Shown: positions 9,283 to 18,096 of the stretch, one piece after another
Layout of the letters: each line of letters begins with the position of its first letter
How positions within the stretch are numbered: the first letter of the stretch is position 1
Program-made: the position numbers and the translations under genes
Notes under the pieces: model-generated
Databases searched by the model: none
What the model saw: only the letters and a program-made list of their open reading frames with translations
What the model was told of the DNA's origin: nothing
Assembly: GCA_017527435.1 (NCBI GenBank)
Contig: JAFXQB010000003.1
Location: forward strand, 1 to 48,453
From: Salinivirgaceae bacterium
Lineage (GTDB): Bacteria > Bacteroidota > Bacteroidia > Bacteroidales > SZUA-534
Direction: 5' to 3'
DNA length: 48,453 nucleotides

Positions 9283-10647
9283 CTACTTCTTTATATCGTA
9301 CAACTTCGTCGGATACTTCCCTGTGAAGCAGGCGGCGCACAAATCGGTACGGTTACCTGCCTGATACATAGCCTCTTCCGATAGGAAATAGAGCGAATCG
9401 GCACCCACAAAATCGCGAATCTGCTCCACGCTGTTGCTTGCGCCAATCAACTGCTCCGACGTGCCAGTGTCGATGCCGTAATAGCACGGAAAAGCGTACT
9501 TCGGGCTTGCAATGCACAGGTGCACCTCGCGGGCGCCCGCGTCGCGTAACATTCTGACAATCTGCCGCGAAGTAGTGCCGCGCACTATCGAGTCGTCGAT
9601 TAGAACAATGCGCTTGCCGCTGACCACGCTGCGCACGGGCGAGAGTTTCATTTTCACGCCGCGGTCGCGCAACTCCTGCGTAGGCTGAATGAACGTCCGC
9701 GCAACGTATTTGCTCTTCAGCAGCCCCATTTCGTAAGGGATTCCGCTCGCTTCGGCATAACCGATGGCGGCGCTCAAACTCGAATCGGGCACACCCACCA
9801 CAATGTCCGCCTCAACGGGATGCTCCTTGTAGAGCAGTTTGCCCGAATTTTTGCGGTACGCGTGGACGTTACAGCCCTCGATGTCGCTGTCGGGGCGGGC
9901 AAAATAGATGTACTCCATTGCGCACATATTGTGGTGACATTCAGCGGTATAGCGATTAGAGCGCAAGCCGTGATGGTCGATGGCGAGCACCTCGCCAGGC
10001 TCCACGTCGCGCAGAAATTCCGCCCCGACGGCGTCGAAAGCGCACGTCTCGCTTGCCACAATGTAGCCGTCGCCCAAGCGCCCCACCGACAGCGGATGAA
10101 AGCCGTACTTGTCGCGGCAAGCGTAGAGTCGGTTAGCCGTCATAACCACAAGCGAGAAGGCGCCCTCCAGAATGTTGAGTGCGTCGAGAATGTTGTGGAT
10201 GCGGTGGTCGTCAGAGTAGTTTTTCTTGATGAGATGCGCGAAAAGTTCGCTGTCCGACGTGGTCTGAAACAGACTTCCGCGCTGCTCCTGATAGCGGCGT
10301 ATCTCGTTGAAATTGACGATATTGCCATTATGAGCCAGCGCAAAATCGCCCGTATGGTGGCGGAACGAGAAAGGCTGCACGTTTTCAATTCCACCCACGT
10401 TGGTTGTGGGGTAGCGCACGTGCCCGATGGCGATATTGCCCGTCAAAGTCTTGAGATTCTGTTGGTTAAAAACCTCATTCACAAGCCCCTGCCCCTTCAT
10501 AATGTGCATTTCGCCGTTGTCGAAAGTAACAATTCCGCAACTCTGCTGCCCGCGGTGCTGAAGGCTGTGAAGCGCATAATAGGCCAGCCGCGCGGCGTCC
10601 TGCACCCCGTAAATTCCCAACACACCGCACTCGTGATGAACACCCAT
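9283..10647 (-). CDS. purF: Amidophosphoribosyltransferase
   Basis: A 454-residue glutamine PRPP amidotransferase, first committed step of purine synthesis. The Ntn-hydrolase Cys is C7 in HHECGVLGIYG; by analogy with Bacillus-type enzymes the six residues before it would be a cleaved propeptide (E|C junction). The phosphoribosyltransferase PRPP motif is VLIDDSIVRGTT at 348-359. Four cysteines placed as the [4Fe-4S] ligands of the Bacillus-type enzyme are present: C242 (CAMEYIYFARPDS), C388 (PCYYGID), C437 and C440 (CAAC). This makes it an oxygen-sensitive iron-sulfur form. It is transcribed alone, with a conserved upstream element (10751-10842). Confidence 0.97.
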   Translation of the reverse strand: MGVHHECGVLGIYGVQDAARLAYYALHSLQHRGQQSCGIVTFDNGEMHIMKGQGLVNEVFNQQNLKTLTGNIAIGHVRYPTTNVGGIENVQPFSFRHHTGDFALAHNGNIVNFNEIRRYQEQRGSLFQTTSDSELFAHLIKKNYSDDHRIHNILDALNILEGAFSLVVMTANRLYACRDKYGFHPLSVGRLGDGYIVASETCAFDAVGAEFLRDVEPGEVLAIDHHGLRSNRYTAECHHNMCAMEYIYFARPDSDIEGCNVHAYRKNSGKLLYKEHPVEADIVVGVPDSSLSAAIGYAEASGIPYEMGLLKSKYVARTFIQPTQELRDRGVKMKLSPVRSVVSGKRIVLIDDSIVRGTTSRQIVRMLRDAGAREVHLCIASPKYAFPCYYGIDTGTSEQLIGASNSVEQIRDFVGADSLYFLSEEAMYQAGNRTDLCAACFTGKYPTKLYDIKK

Positions 10648-10750
10648 AAATTGAATGACTGATTAATTGAATGATTGAAGTTGTTGAACGCTATTTATTT
10701 CGCTTTCGAATTTCTTCTTATCAATTCAATTGTTTTACATTTTATAATTA

Positions 10751-10842
10751 TTACGGTGCAAAATTCGATATTTTATTAGAAATATCCGCTTAAAAATATT
10801 ATTTGCGTTATGAATTACGAGTTTTTATTACGAATTGGAAAT
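10751..10842 (-). repeat. purF upstream element, shared with dapL
   Basis: About 85-90 bases align with 17890-17980 upstream of dapL, in the same orientation. The best part, CAAAANTCGATATTTTATTAG on the plus strand, differs at one position, and the flanks share ACGG before it and TAAAAATAT, TTACGAGT and TTATTAC after it. Confidence 0.55.
10759..10770 (-). promoter_or_regulatory. purF: TATCGANTTTTG motif upstream of purF
   Basis: On the minus strand TATCGAATTTTG, 111 bases before the purF start. It resembles a stretched TAnnTTTG -7 element and recurs before dapL and the trp leader. It may be the promoter or an operator. Confidence 0.45.
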
Positions 10843-10871
10843 TTTCGCAATGAGTGGGACGCAGATGACTG

Positions 10872-10927
10872 TTTCGCACAGTCCCGATAGTTATCGGGAA
10901 CACAGAAAACACAGATTTACACAGATT
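10872..10927 (+). repeat. ACACAGA-type dispersed repeat, copy 2, interrupted by a palindrome
   Basis: Same TTTCGCACAG ... CACAGAAAACAC ... ACACAGATT order as 9089-9130, but the palindrome at 10882-10899 stands where copy 1 has only ATGG. Confidence 0.55.
10882..10899. repeat. CCCGATAG palindrome, copy 2
   Basis: TCCCGATAG followed by TTATCGGGA: the 18-base palindrome of 3793-3810 with one changed base at the centre. Confidence 0.7.
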
Positions 10928-10942
10928 GTTGATTATAAAACA

Positions 10943-10972
10943 AATAGGGCTGCCATTGAAGACAGCCCTATT
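10943..10972 (-). terminator. Terminator of the DUF2798-like gene
   Basis: AATAGGGCTG (10943-10952) pairs perfectly with CAGCCCTATT (10963-10972). Read on the minus strand it lies 9 bases after the stop codon and is followed by TTGTTT. Confidence 0.8.
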
Positions 10973-10980
10973 GTTTGGAT

Positions 10981-11628
10981 TTAGCCCTCCGCCGCAATCT
11001 CGCTTTCGCGGATAATGACGTCGGCAATGGCTTCGGTCTCGTCGGCAGGCTTAACTGTCTTGTTCACATTCTGTTGGCTTCGTTGCTCAATGCTGTCGGC
11101 AAAGATGGTTCGGATGGCGAATCGCACAAACGGCTGAACGAAAAACATTTGCGAGAAGTAGGCAAACGGCAGGTTGTAGCACACAAGTCGGAACCAGCGG
11201 CACAAAGCGTCGATAATGTCAAAACCTTCATTATAAGGATAATACAAGAAGACGGCTATCAGGCTCATTGATGGGCACATAAGACAGACGGTGGCTGTGA
11301 TGATGGCCGACTCGAATATCATTGGGTGGTTGCGGCGCGGGTCGAACTTGCGGCTTGCCAATTTGAACGCCAGCGGGCTCGCAAACGCCACCGCAAGCAC
11401 AAAGGCGAACACAAACTCAACAAGAATAACCAGCCAAATGGGTAGAAACGTGCCGCACATATAAACGCCGCCCATACTGTTGATGGCCCCCAAAACCGAA
11501 GTTGTGCCAGCGGCCCGCATTAGGCCGTCGCCCTCGATAACATACAGATTATAAAACACAAACGCGTGAACGGTTATGAAAACCGTGATGAAAGCATATA
11601 CTAGATGCTGTATTTGATTTCTTGCCAT
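10981..11628 (-). CDS. DUF2798-like integral membrane protein
   Basis: A 215-residue membrane protein with four predicted transmembrane helices (about 8-31, 58-85, 104-129 and 145-170) and a polar tail of some 35 residues rich in E, A and Q. The helices carry features I associate with DUF2798: an N-terminal RNxxQ...F.TVF...HAFVFYN helix, TVCLMCPSMSLIAVFL, and NLPFAYFSQMFFVQPFVRFAIRTIF. The function of that family is not known. It has its own terminator and no obvious partner: the helical protein upstream has a separate terminator. Confidence 0.7.
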   Translation of the reverse strand: MARNQIQHLVYAFITVFITVHAFVFYNLYVIEGDGLMRAAGTTSVLGAINSMGGVYMCGTFLPIWLVILVEFVFAFVLAVAFASPLAFKLASRKFDPRRNHPMIFESAIITATVCLMCPSMSLIAVFLYYPYNEGFDIIDALCRWFRLVCYNLPFAYFSQMFFVQPFVRFAIRTIFADSIEQRSQQNVNKTVKPADETEAIADVIIRESEIAAEG

Positions 11629-11658
11629 AAAATATTAATTTTTAAATGATTAAAATTA

Positions 11659-11685
11659 AAGAAGGGTGTTCAATGCACCCTTCTT
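11659..11685 (-). terminator. Terminator of the small helical protein gene
   Basis: AAGAAGGGTG (11659-11668) pairs with CACCCTTCTT (11676-11685) around a seven-base loop; read on the minus strand an AT-rich stretch with TTTAATTTT follows. Confidence 0.75.
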
Positions 11686-11704
11686 CCGTTTTCACACACA
11701 AAAA

Positions 11705-12013
11705 CTACCGTTTGTCGGGTATTCCGAAAACGGGCCATTGCTCCATTGCAAAATGACTCTTGATGGGGAATTTTACGGCTTCATAAACGTTTTTCAACTC
11801 GTTGAGTTTTTCGTGCGCCATTCCGCGTGCCTGCGCCAATGCTGCCTCGGCAGCGTCTTGTTTTTCAGCAAGTTCGGCAAGTTGCAAAGCACACTCTTTA
11901 AGTTTCCGCAAATCAACAGAGACGTTGCTTGCCTTCAGTTTTGCAGCATTTTTCTCAATACCGCCAGCCAGAGAGTTTGCCTTCTCAATCTGACTCGAAT
12001 AAATTTTGTTCAT
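11705..12013 (-). CDS. Small helical protein of unknown function
   Basis: A 102-residue, highly charged, alpha-helical protein with no signal peptide or membrane segment. Residues about 15-85 are alanine, leucine, lysine and glutamate rich with heptad-like spacing (LRKLKECALQLAELAEKQDAAEAALAQ), suggesting a coiled coil, and the tail is more globular (MEQWPVFGIPDKR). I do not recognise a family. I start at the ATG at 12013, preceded by an AT-rich stretch. An ATG at 12058 adds 15 residues and stands only four bases from a -7 element, so a leaderless longer form is also possible. It has its own promoter and terminator. Confidence 0.6.
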   Translation of the reverse strand: MNKIYSSQIEKANSLAGGIEKNAAKLKASNVSVDLRKLKECALQLAELAEKQDAAEAALAQARGMAHEKLNELKNVYEAVKFPIKSHFAMEQWPVFGIPDKR

Positions 12014-12062
12014 TTGAAAAAAAATTGAATTAAGGTTGACGCCAATCGCCGAACCCATACGG

Positions 12063-12070
12063 CAAAATTA
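12063..12070 (-). promoter_or_regulatory. -7 element of the small helical protein gene
   Basis: TAATTTTG on the minus strand (TAnnTTTG), four bases before an in-frame ATG at 12058 and 49 before the preferred ATG at 12013. Confidence 0.5.
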
Positions 12071-12194
12071 TGAACAAAAAACTCATTCTTGAGCACTTCT
12101 ATATATGCGCAACACTATGCAAATACTTTATTATCAACAAGAAAAGTTTTTAACAATTTTTGAATCAAAACAGCAAAAGATTCGAGTTCTCTCC

Positions 12195-15100
12195 TTAATA
12201 CTCCCCCCAATGCCTAATTCCCAGCCCCTCGATGCCAATCTTGCAGACCGACCAGATGTAGGCGCTTGCAAGGCGGGCGTTGGTGATGAGCGGGATGTTG
12301 TGGTCAACGGCGGCGCGACGGATTTTGTGACCGTTCTCCAACTCACGCTGCGTGTGGTTTTTCGGGATATTGATAACTAAATCAATCTTTTGCGTCGCAA
12401 TGCAGTCAAGCACGTTCGGCTTTTTCTCCGAGTCGGGCCAGTGAACCACCTCCGCCTCAATGCCGTTGTCGGCCATAAATGCAGCCGTGCCGCTTGTGGC
12501 GTAGAGTTTGTAGCCCTTCTCCTTCAGCATTCGCGAAGCCTCGAGCAGTTCAACCTTCGACTTCGATGTTCCCGACGAGATGAGCACTCCCTTGTCGGGC
12601 GACGGAATGCGGTGCCCCACCGAGAGCATACTCTTGAGCAGCGCCTCGTGATAGTTGTCGCCGATGCAGGCAGCCTCGCCCGTCGAAGCCATATCCACAC
12701 CCAGAACGGGGTCGGCTTTGAGCAGACGCGCAAACGAGAACTGCGACGACTTAACTCCCACATAATCAATGTCGGCGAACGTTTTGCCGTAAGGCTCAAC
12801 CTCCTTGCCGAGCATTATTTCGGTGGCCATTCCGATGAAGTTGAATTTTGTGATTTTCGACACGAACGGGAAACTCCGCGACGCACGCAGGTTGCACTCA
12901 ATCACGCGCAGCGCGTTGTCTTTGGCCAGGAATTGGATATTGAACGGCCCCGAGATGTTCAGAGCCTGTGCTATCTGTTTGGAAATGTTTTTGATACGGC
13001 GGACAGTCTCGTAGTAGAGTTTCTGTGCGGGGAAGACCACCGTGGCGTCGCCAGAGTGAACACCCGCATACTCAATATGCTCGCTGATGGCGTAGCATTT
13101 GATGATTCCGTGCTGCGCAACTGCGTCAATTTCAACCTCTTTGGCGTGCTGCAGGAACTCCGTGACAACCACAGGATGCTCCTGACTCACCACCGCCGCG
13201 TTGTGCAGTGCGTTCTCAAGTTCGTCGCGACTCGAAACCACGCGCATTGCCGCGCCCGACAGCACATACGACGGACGGATGAGCACGGGCAGCCCCACCT
13301 CGTCAACAAAACTGTAGATGTCGTTGATGTTCGAGAGTTCCTTCCAACGCGGTTGGTCGATGCCGAGCGAGTCACACATTGCCGAGAACTTCTGACGGTC
13401 TTCGGCCATATCAATCGATTTTGCCGATGTTCCCAGAATATTAATTCCTTGACTGTCAAGCAAAAGTGCAAGGTTATTCGGAATCTGTCCGCCAGTCGAT
13501 ACGATGACGCCCTTCGGCTGTTCCAGACTGCAGATGTCGAGCACGCGCTCCAGCGTCAACTCGTCGAAGAACAGGCGGTCGCACACGTCGTAGTCGGTGC
13601 TGACGGTTTCGGGGTTGTAATTTATCATAATGGCGCGGTAGCCCATTTCCTGAATCTTCTTCACGGCAGCCACTCCGCACCAGTCGAACTCAACCGACGA
13701 GCCGATGCGGTAAGCGCCTGAACCCAAGACAATTACCGAGCGTCCGTCGCGCTCAAAACTGATATCGTTCTCCGCGCCGTTATAGGTCAGATACAGGTAG
13801 TTGGTCTGCGCAGGATATTCGCCCGCGAGCGTATCTATCTGTTTAACAACAGGTTTGATGCCCAGTTTCAATCGATACTCGCGCACCTCGATGCCCTTTG
13901 CGTGAGCGTCTATCTTATTGTCTTTCAATACGATTTTACCAATCTGATAATCGCTGTAGCCCATTTGCTTGGCCTCGCGCATAAGTTCGGCGCTTATCTC
14001 GCTGATTGAGTTGCATTTGGCCAGTTCGAGTTTCAGTCGGTGGATGTTCTCCAACCGAGCCAGGAACCACTTGTCGATTTTGGTCATATCGTGCAGACGC
14101 TCAACCGAATAGCCGCGGTCGAAGGCAATCTCGATGGCGGCCACGCGCTTGTCGGTCGGGTTGTTCAGTTCAAAATCAAGGTCGGGAATGTTGATGGTGT
14201 TGCCCACAAAGCCGTGCATTCCTTGTCCCACCATACGCAGGCCCTTCTGAATGGCCTCCTCAAAAGTGCGGCCGATAGACATAACCTCGCCCACCGACTT
14301 CATTGACGAGCCGATTAACTTGCTGACTCCCTCGAACTTACCAAGGTCCCAGCGCGGAATCTTGCACACAACATAGTCGAGCGCGGGCTCGAAGCAGGCC
14401 GAAGTAACTTTGGTGACGGCGTTCGGAATCTCGTCCAAACCGTAGCCCAGGCCCAGTTTGGCGGCCACGGCGGCCAGCGGATAGCCCGTCGCCTTCGACG
14501 CCAGCGCCGACGAGCGGCTCAATCGGGCGTTAACCTCAATCACGCGGTAGTCGTCAGAATTCGGGTCGAGCGCGTACTGCACGTTGCACTCGCCCACAAT
14601 GCCCACCTCGCGCACAATTTTTATGGCGATGCTGCGCAGAAGATGGTACTCGTGGTTGCTCAGCGTCTGCGAAGGCGCCACCACCACGCTCTCACCCGTA
14701 TGGATGCCCAGCGGGTCGAAATTCTCCATATTGCAGACGGTGATGCAGTTGTCGTAGCGGTCGCGAACCACCTCATATTCAATCTCTTTCCAGCCTTTCA
14801 GCGATTTCTCGATAAGAATCTGCGGCGAGTATGAGAAGGCCGTCTGCGCAAGCCGCTCCAGTTCGGCGTCGTTTGAGCAGAAGCCCGAACCCAGGCCGCC
14901 CAGCGTGTAGGCGGCGCGCACAATCACAGGGTAACCGATTTCGCGCACAACACTCATTGCCTCGTCTATCGAGTTGACAGCCACACTTTTAGCGGTCTTA
15001 ACGCCGATTTTGTGCATTATCTCGGCAAACAGTTCGCGGTCCTCAGTGTTGATGATGGCCTCGACGGGCGTGCCCAGAACCTTGACGTTATATTTCTCTA

Positions 15101-15413
15101 AAATTCCTGATTTATAAAGCGATACGCCGCAGTTCAGCGCCGTCTGACCGCCAAAGGCGAGCATAATGGCGTCGGGCCGCTCCTTTTGGATGACTTTCTC
15201 CACAAATTCGGGCGTAACAGGCAGATAGTAAATCAAATCGGCAATGCCTTCCGAAGTCTGCACCGTGGCAATGTTCGGGTTGATTAGGATGGTGAATTTG
15301 CCCTCCTCGCGCAAGGCCTTGAGCGCCTGCGAGCCCGAGTAGTCGAACTCGCCCGACTCACCGATTTTCAGCGCGCCCGAACCCAGAACCAATATTCTCT
15401 TGCTATCTTCCAT
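12195..15413 (-). CDS. carB: Carbamoyl phosphate synthase, large subunit
   Basis: A 1072-residue CarB, which makes carbamoyl phosphate from ammonia, bicarbonate and two ATP for pyrimidines and arginine. Two homologous ATP-grasp halves are visible: the first opens at VLGSGALKIGESGEFDYSG, the second at about 562 (VIVLGSGAYRIGSSVEFDWCG). The C-terminal allosteric MGS-like domain (about 935-1072) has the ATSGTAAFMADNGIEAEVVHW signature. Length is standard. It starts seven bases after the carA stop, so both subunits are translated from one message in the order small-large. No clear terminator follows. Confidence 0.97.
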   Translation of the reverse strand: MEDSKRILVLGSGALKIGESGEFDYSGSQALKALREEGKFTILINPNIATVQTSEGIADLIYYLPVTPEFVEKVIQKERPDAIMLAFGGQTALNCGVSLYKSGILEKYNVKVLGTPVEAIINTEDRELFAEIMHKIGVKTAKSVAVNSIDEAMSVVREIGYPVIVRAAYTLGGLGSGFCSNDAELERLAQTAFSYSPQILIEKSLKGWKEIEYEVVRDRYDNCITVCNMENFDPLGIHTGESVVVAPSQTLSNHEYHLLRSIAIKIVREVGIVGECNVQYALDPNSDDYRVIEVNARLSRSSALASKATGYPLAAVAAKLGLGYGLDEIPNAVTKVTSACFEPALDYVVCKIPRWDLGKFEGVSKLIGSSMKSVGEVMSIGRTFEEAIQKGLRMVGQGMHGFVGNTINIPDLDFELNNPTDKRVAAIEIAFDRGYSVERLHDMTKIDKWFLARLENIHRLKLELAKCNSISEISAELMREAKQMGYSDYQIGKIVLKDNKIDAHAKGIEVREYRLKLGIKPVVKQIDTLAGEYPAQTNYLYLTYNGAENDISFERDGRSVIVLGSGAYRIGSSVEFDWCGVAAVKKIQEMGYRAIMINYNPETVSTDYDVCDRLFFDELTLERVLDICSLEQPKGVIVSTGGQIPNNLALLLDSQGINILGTSAKSIDMAEDRQKFSAMCDSLGIDQPRWKELSNINDIYSFVDEVGLPVLIRPSYVLSGAAMRVVSSRDELENALHNAAVVSQEHPVVVTEFLQHAKEVEIDAVAQHGIIKCYAISEHIEYAGVHSGDATVVFPAQKLYYETVRRIKNISKQIAQALNISGPFNIQFLAKDNALRVIECNLRASRSFPFVSKITKFNFIGMATEIMLGKEVEPYGKTFADIDYVGVKSSQFSFARLLKADPVLGVDMASTGEAACIGDNYHEALLKSMLSVGHRIPSPDKGVLISSGTSKSKVELLEASRMLKEKGYKLYATSGTAAFMADNGIEAEVVHWPDSEKKPNVLDCIATQKIDLVINIPKNHTQRELENGHKIRRAAVDHNIPLITNARLASAYIWSVCKIGIEGLGIRHWGEY

Positions 15414-15420
15414 AACTATC

Positions 15421-16494
15421 TTATTTTCTATATTTTACCATATTATTGAAAAACTCCGCAAAGAGCGGCTCGGTGTCCTCAGGTCCGCTCGATGCCTCGG
15501 GGTGGAACTGTGTGGAAAAGAACGGTTTAGAGCGATGGCGGATGCCCTCGTTGGTGCCGTCGTTCAGGTTGACGAACATTGGCTCCCAGTCGGCAGGCAG
15601 CGTCTCGCCGTCGATGGCAAATCCGTGGTTCTGCGACGTGATGAAGCATTGGTGCGTTCCAGGCACCTTAACAGGCTGATTATGACTGCGGTGGCCGTAT
15701 TTCAACTTGTAAGTTTTCGCGCCAGCGGCAAGAGCAAGCAACTGATTGCCAAGGCAGATGCCCATTATCGGTCGGTCTTGCTGTAAAGCCTTGCTAATGT
15801 GAGCGATAGTGGCCGTGCATTGCGCGGGGTCGCCAGGGCCGTTCGAGATGAAAAGGCCGTCGTAATCCTCGGCGGTGAAATCGTAGTCCCAAGGCACGCG
15901 CTTCACGGTAACGTCGTACTTCAAAAGGCAGCGCAGAATGTTGTTTTTCATTCCGCAATCAACCAGCAAAACTTTGTATCGTCCTGTGCCATAAGTAGAT
16001 ATTTCTTTCATAGAAACCTGCGCCACAAGGTTGTCCTTGTTGGGGTCGTAGAAGGGCACGTCGGCATTGTCGAAGATGATTTTGCCCAGCATTGAGCCCT
16101 GCTCGCGCAGTTTTTTGGTGAGCGCGCGCGTGTCGATGCCGCAGATGCCAGGCACCTGCCACTCCTTGAGCCATTGGCCAAGGCTTCGGCGCGAGTCCCA
16201 GTGGCTGTAACGTTCTGAATAATCGGAAATTACGAGCGCCGAGCACTGTATGCGGTCCGATTCAAAAAAACTTGACACGCCGTTGACCGTCTCGTCGCCA
16301 GGCACGCCGTAGTTGCCAATCATTGGGTAGGTCGGGATGAGAATCTGTCCGCGGTACGACGGGTCGCTCAAACTTTCGGGGTAGCCCGTCATTGCCGTGT
16401 AGAAGACCAACTCGCCCGCCACCGACCGCTCGCAGCCGAACGAAAAGCCCTCATATTCAGAGCCGTCGGCCAGTTTCAAAATTGCCTTTTTCAT
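15421..16494 (-). CDS. carA: Carbamoyl phosphate synthase, small (glutamine) subunit
   Basis: A 357-residue CarA, which hydrolyses glutamine and channels ammonia to CarB. The N-terminal domain begins KAILKLADGSEYEGFSFG. The class I amidotransferase shows GICLGNQ with the catalytic Cys and QFHPEASSGPEDTEPLF with the His-Glu pair. I use the ATG at 16494 because homology begins there; the frame is open for 30 more codons of unrelated sequence towards dapL. The 90-base gap to dapL holds TTATTTTG on the minus strand, one mismatch from a -7 element, so carAB may have its own promoter as well as read-through from dapL. Confidence 0.96.
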   Translation of the reverse strand: MKKAILKLADGSEYEGFSFGCERSVAGELVFYTAMTGYPESLSDPSYRGQILIPTYPMIGNYGVPGDETVNGVSSFFESDRIQCSALVISDYSERYSHWDSRRSLGQWLKEWQVPGICGIDTRALTKKLREQGSMLGKIIFDNADVPFYDPNKDNLVAQVSMKEISTYGTGRYKVLLVDCGMKNNILRCLLKYDVTVKRVPWDYDFTAEDYDGLFISNGPGDPAQCTATIAHISKALQQDRPIMGICLGNQLLALAAGAKTYKLKYGHRSHNQPVKVPGTHQCFITSQNHGFAIDGETLPADWEPMFVNLNDGTNEGIRHRSKPFFSTQFHPEASSGPEDTEPLFAEFFNNMVKYRK

Positions 16495-16584
16495 TTTATC
16501 GCTTTCTGATTTCACTTTGCAAAATAACATTGTCAGCACGAATTTTAGGGTACGAGAAATTTGTAATTCAAAGGCGAACCGCAA

Positions 16585-17781
16585 TCACAAACACTTCCTC
16601 ACCCGTTCCATTGCCTCAATACTGCTCTTGTGCGTGCCAAAGGCGGTGATGCGGATGTAACCCTCGCCGGCTGCGCCGAATCCTGCGCCAGGCGTCGTAA
16701 CCACTTGAGCCTCACGCAGAAGGCGGTCGAAGAACGACCACGAGTCGGTGCCGTTGGGCGTGCGAACCCAGATGTAAGGTGCGTTTTGGCCGCCAAACAC
16801 CTGAAGGCCAAACCCTTGCAGACTCTGACGGATTATCCGCGCGTTGGCCATATAGTAGTCGATGGTGGCGCGAATCTGCTTCTGTCCCTCGGTGCTGAAA
16901 ACGGCCTCCGCGCCGCGTTGCGAGATGTACGAAGCACCGTTGAACTTCGAGCACTGACGACGGTCCCAAACACCGTTGAGCGTCACACGTTCGCCACTCA
17001 ACGAGTTAACTTTCAACTCGTTGGGAATGATTGTGTAGCCGCAGCGCACGCCCGTGAATCCGGCCGTTTTCGAGAAACTGCGGAACTCGATGGCGCACTG
17101 CTTCGCCCCTTCAATCTCGTAGATGGAATGCGGAATGGCAGCGTCGCTGATAAATGCCTCGTAGGCAGCGTCATACAGAATCAGGCAGTCATTGCGCAAA
17201 GCGTAATCAACCCAGCGCTGCAGCCCTTCGCGCGTTATGACCGCGCCCGTTGGGTTGTTCGGAAAGCATAGATAAACCACGTCGAGTTTTTCCGTCGGAA
17301 TGTCGCCCGTGAAGCCATTCGCCTCATTACAAGGAATATAGCGAATATCGCGGCCGCCCATTGTGTTGGTGTCGACATAGACAGGGTAAACTGGGTCGGT
17401 GACGCCGATGACGTTGGCCGACGACAGAATGTCGCCAATGTTGCCCGTGTCGCTTTTGGCGCCGTCGCTGATGAAGACCTCGTCGGGCGTGAGATGAACG
17501 CCGCGGGGTTCGAAATCGTGCGCTATAATAGCCTCAATCAGGAAGTTATATCCGTGTTCCGGTCCATAGCCGCGGAACGTTTCGCCGTGAGCGCACTCGT
17601 CAACAGCGCGGTGCATTGCCTCAACCACCGCCGGCGCCAGCGGCTGCGTGACGTCGCCAATGCCCAAACGGATAATATCGGCCTGCGGATTTTCGGCCTT
17701 GTATGCCGCCACTCGCTTCGCAATTTCTGCAAAAAGGTAGCGGTGCTGTAGTTTCAAGAAGTTTTCGTTGATGTAAGCCAT
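16585..17781 (-). CDS. dapL: LL-diaminopimelate aminotransferase
   Basis: A 398-residue PLP enzyme of the DapL class, converting tetrahydrodipicolinate straight to LL-diaminopimelate for lysine and peptidoglycan, so that the succinylase or acetylase steps are not needed. It starts MAYINENFLKLQHRYLFAEIA, typical of DapL; the PLP lysine is K238 in SFSKTAGF; the PNNPTGA motif lies at about 174-180. It is first in a likely dapL-carA-carB transcription unit. Its leader has the TATCGANTTTTG motif and similarity to the purF upstream region. Confidence 0.95.
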   Translation of the reverse strand: MAYINENFLKLQHRYLFAEIAKRVAAYKAENPQADIIRLGIGDVTQPLAPAVVEAMHRAVDECAHGETFRGYGPEHGYNFLIEAIIAHDFEPRGVHLTPDEVFISDGAKSDTGNIGDILSSANVIGVTDPVYPVYVDTNTMGGRDIRYIPCNEANGFTGDIPTEKLDVVYLCFPNNPTGAVITREGLQRWVDYALRNDCLILYDAAYEAFISDAAIPHSIYEIEGAKQCAIEFRSFSKTAGFTGVRCGYTIIPNELKVNSLSGERVTLNGVWDRRQCSKFNGASYISQRGAEAVFSTEGQKQIRATIDYYMANARIIRQSLQGFGLQVFGGQNAPYIWVRTPNGTDSWSFFDRLLREAQVVTTPGAGFGAAGEGYIRITAFGTHKSSIEAMERVRKCL

Positions 17782-17897
17782 TGTTGTAAAAGTTTAGAGT
17801 TGAGAAGGTTAGAGTTTAGAACGCAAAACAGAAAACTTAAACGTAAACCTTCTTAACTTGCAATCATTAATTTTTTCAATTTTCAATTTTCACGGCA

Positions 17898-17909
17898 CAA
17901 AAATCGATA
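17898..17909 (-). promoter_or_regulatory. dapL: TATCGANTTTTG motif upstream of dapL
   Basis: TATCGATTTTTG on the minus strand, 116 bases before the dapL start, nearly the same distance as the purF copy (111). Confidence 0.45.
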
Positions 17910-18088
17910 TTTTATTAGTATTTTGCATAAAAATATGCCATTTCGATTGAAATTTACGAGTAATTATTACAAACTATCGTAAATTATTCCGGCTGGAAAA
18001 ACACTTATAATAAGTAGTGCGCAAGCAGACGGAAACACATAAATAGGACAATCCCTTAAAAAAAACTCTTCCGTATCGTTTGGCTGAT

Positions 18089-18096
18089 TATTTTTG
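18089..18096 (+). promoter_or_regulatory. -7 element of the DUF5103 gene
   Basis: TATTTTTG (TAnnTTTG), 18 bases before the ATG at 18115. No clear -33 element is seen. Confidence 0.5.

Larger units (their letters stand above)
10648..10980. other. Intergenic region between purF and the DUF2798-like gene
   Basis: 333 bases without a gene. From right to left it holds the terminator of the DUF2798-like gene (10943-10972), an ACACAGA repeat interrupted by a CCCGATAG palindrome (10872-10927), and an element similar to the dapL upstream region (10751-10842) containing the motif at 10759-10770. The remaining 100 bases before purF are AT-rich leader with no structure I can support. Confidence 0.7.

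Noticed and set aside
12390..13721. A 443-codon open frame opposite carB, and others opposite pyrG (8088-8849), priA (20620-21528), trpE (32884-33780) and the SpoIIE gene (44803-45762).
   Set aside because: Each lies wholly or nearly wholly over a well-supported gene on the other strand; the translations have no signal, domain or motif and reflect codon bias of the real gene.
17782..17900. Lysine riboswitch or leader peptide before dapL.
   Set aside because: The leader is AT-rich with no long helices, no terminator and no peptide enriched in lysine codons.
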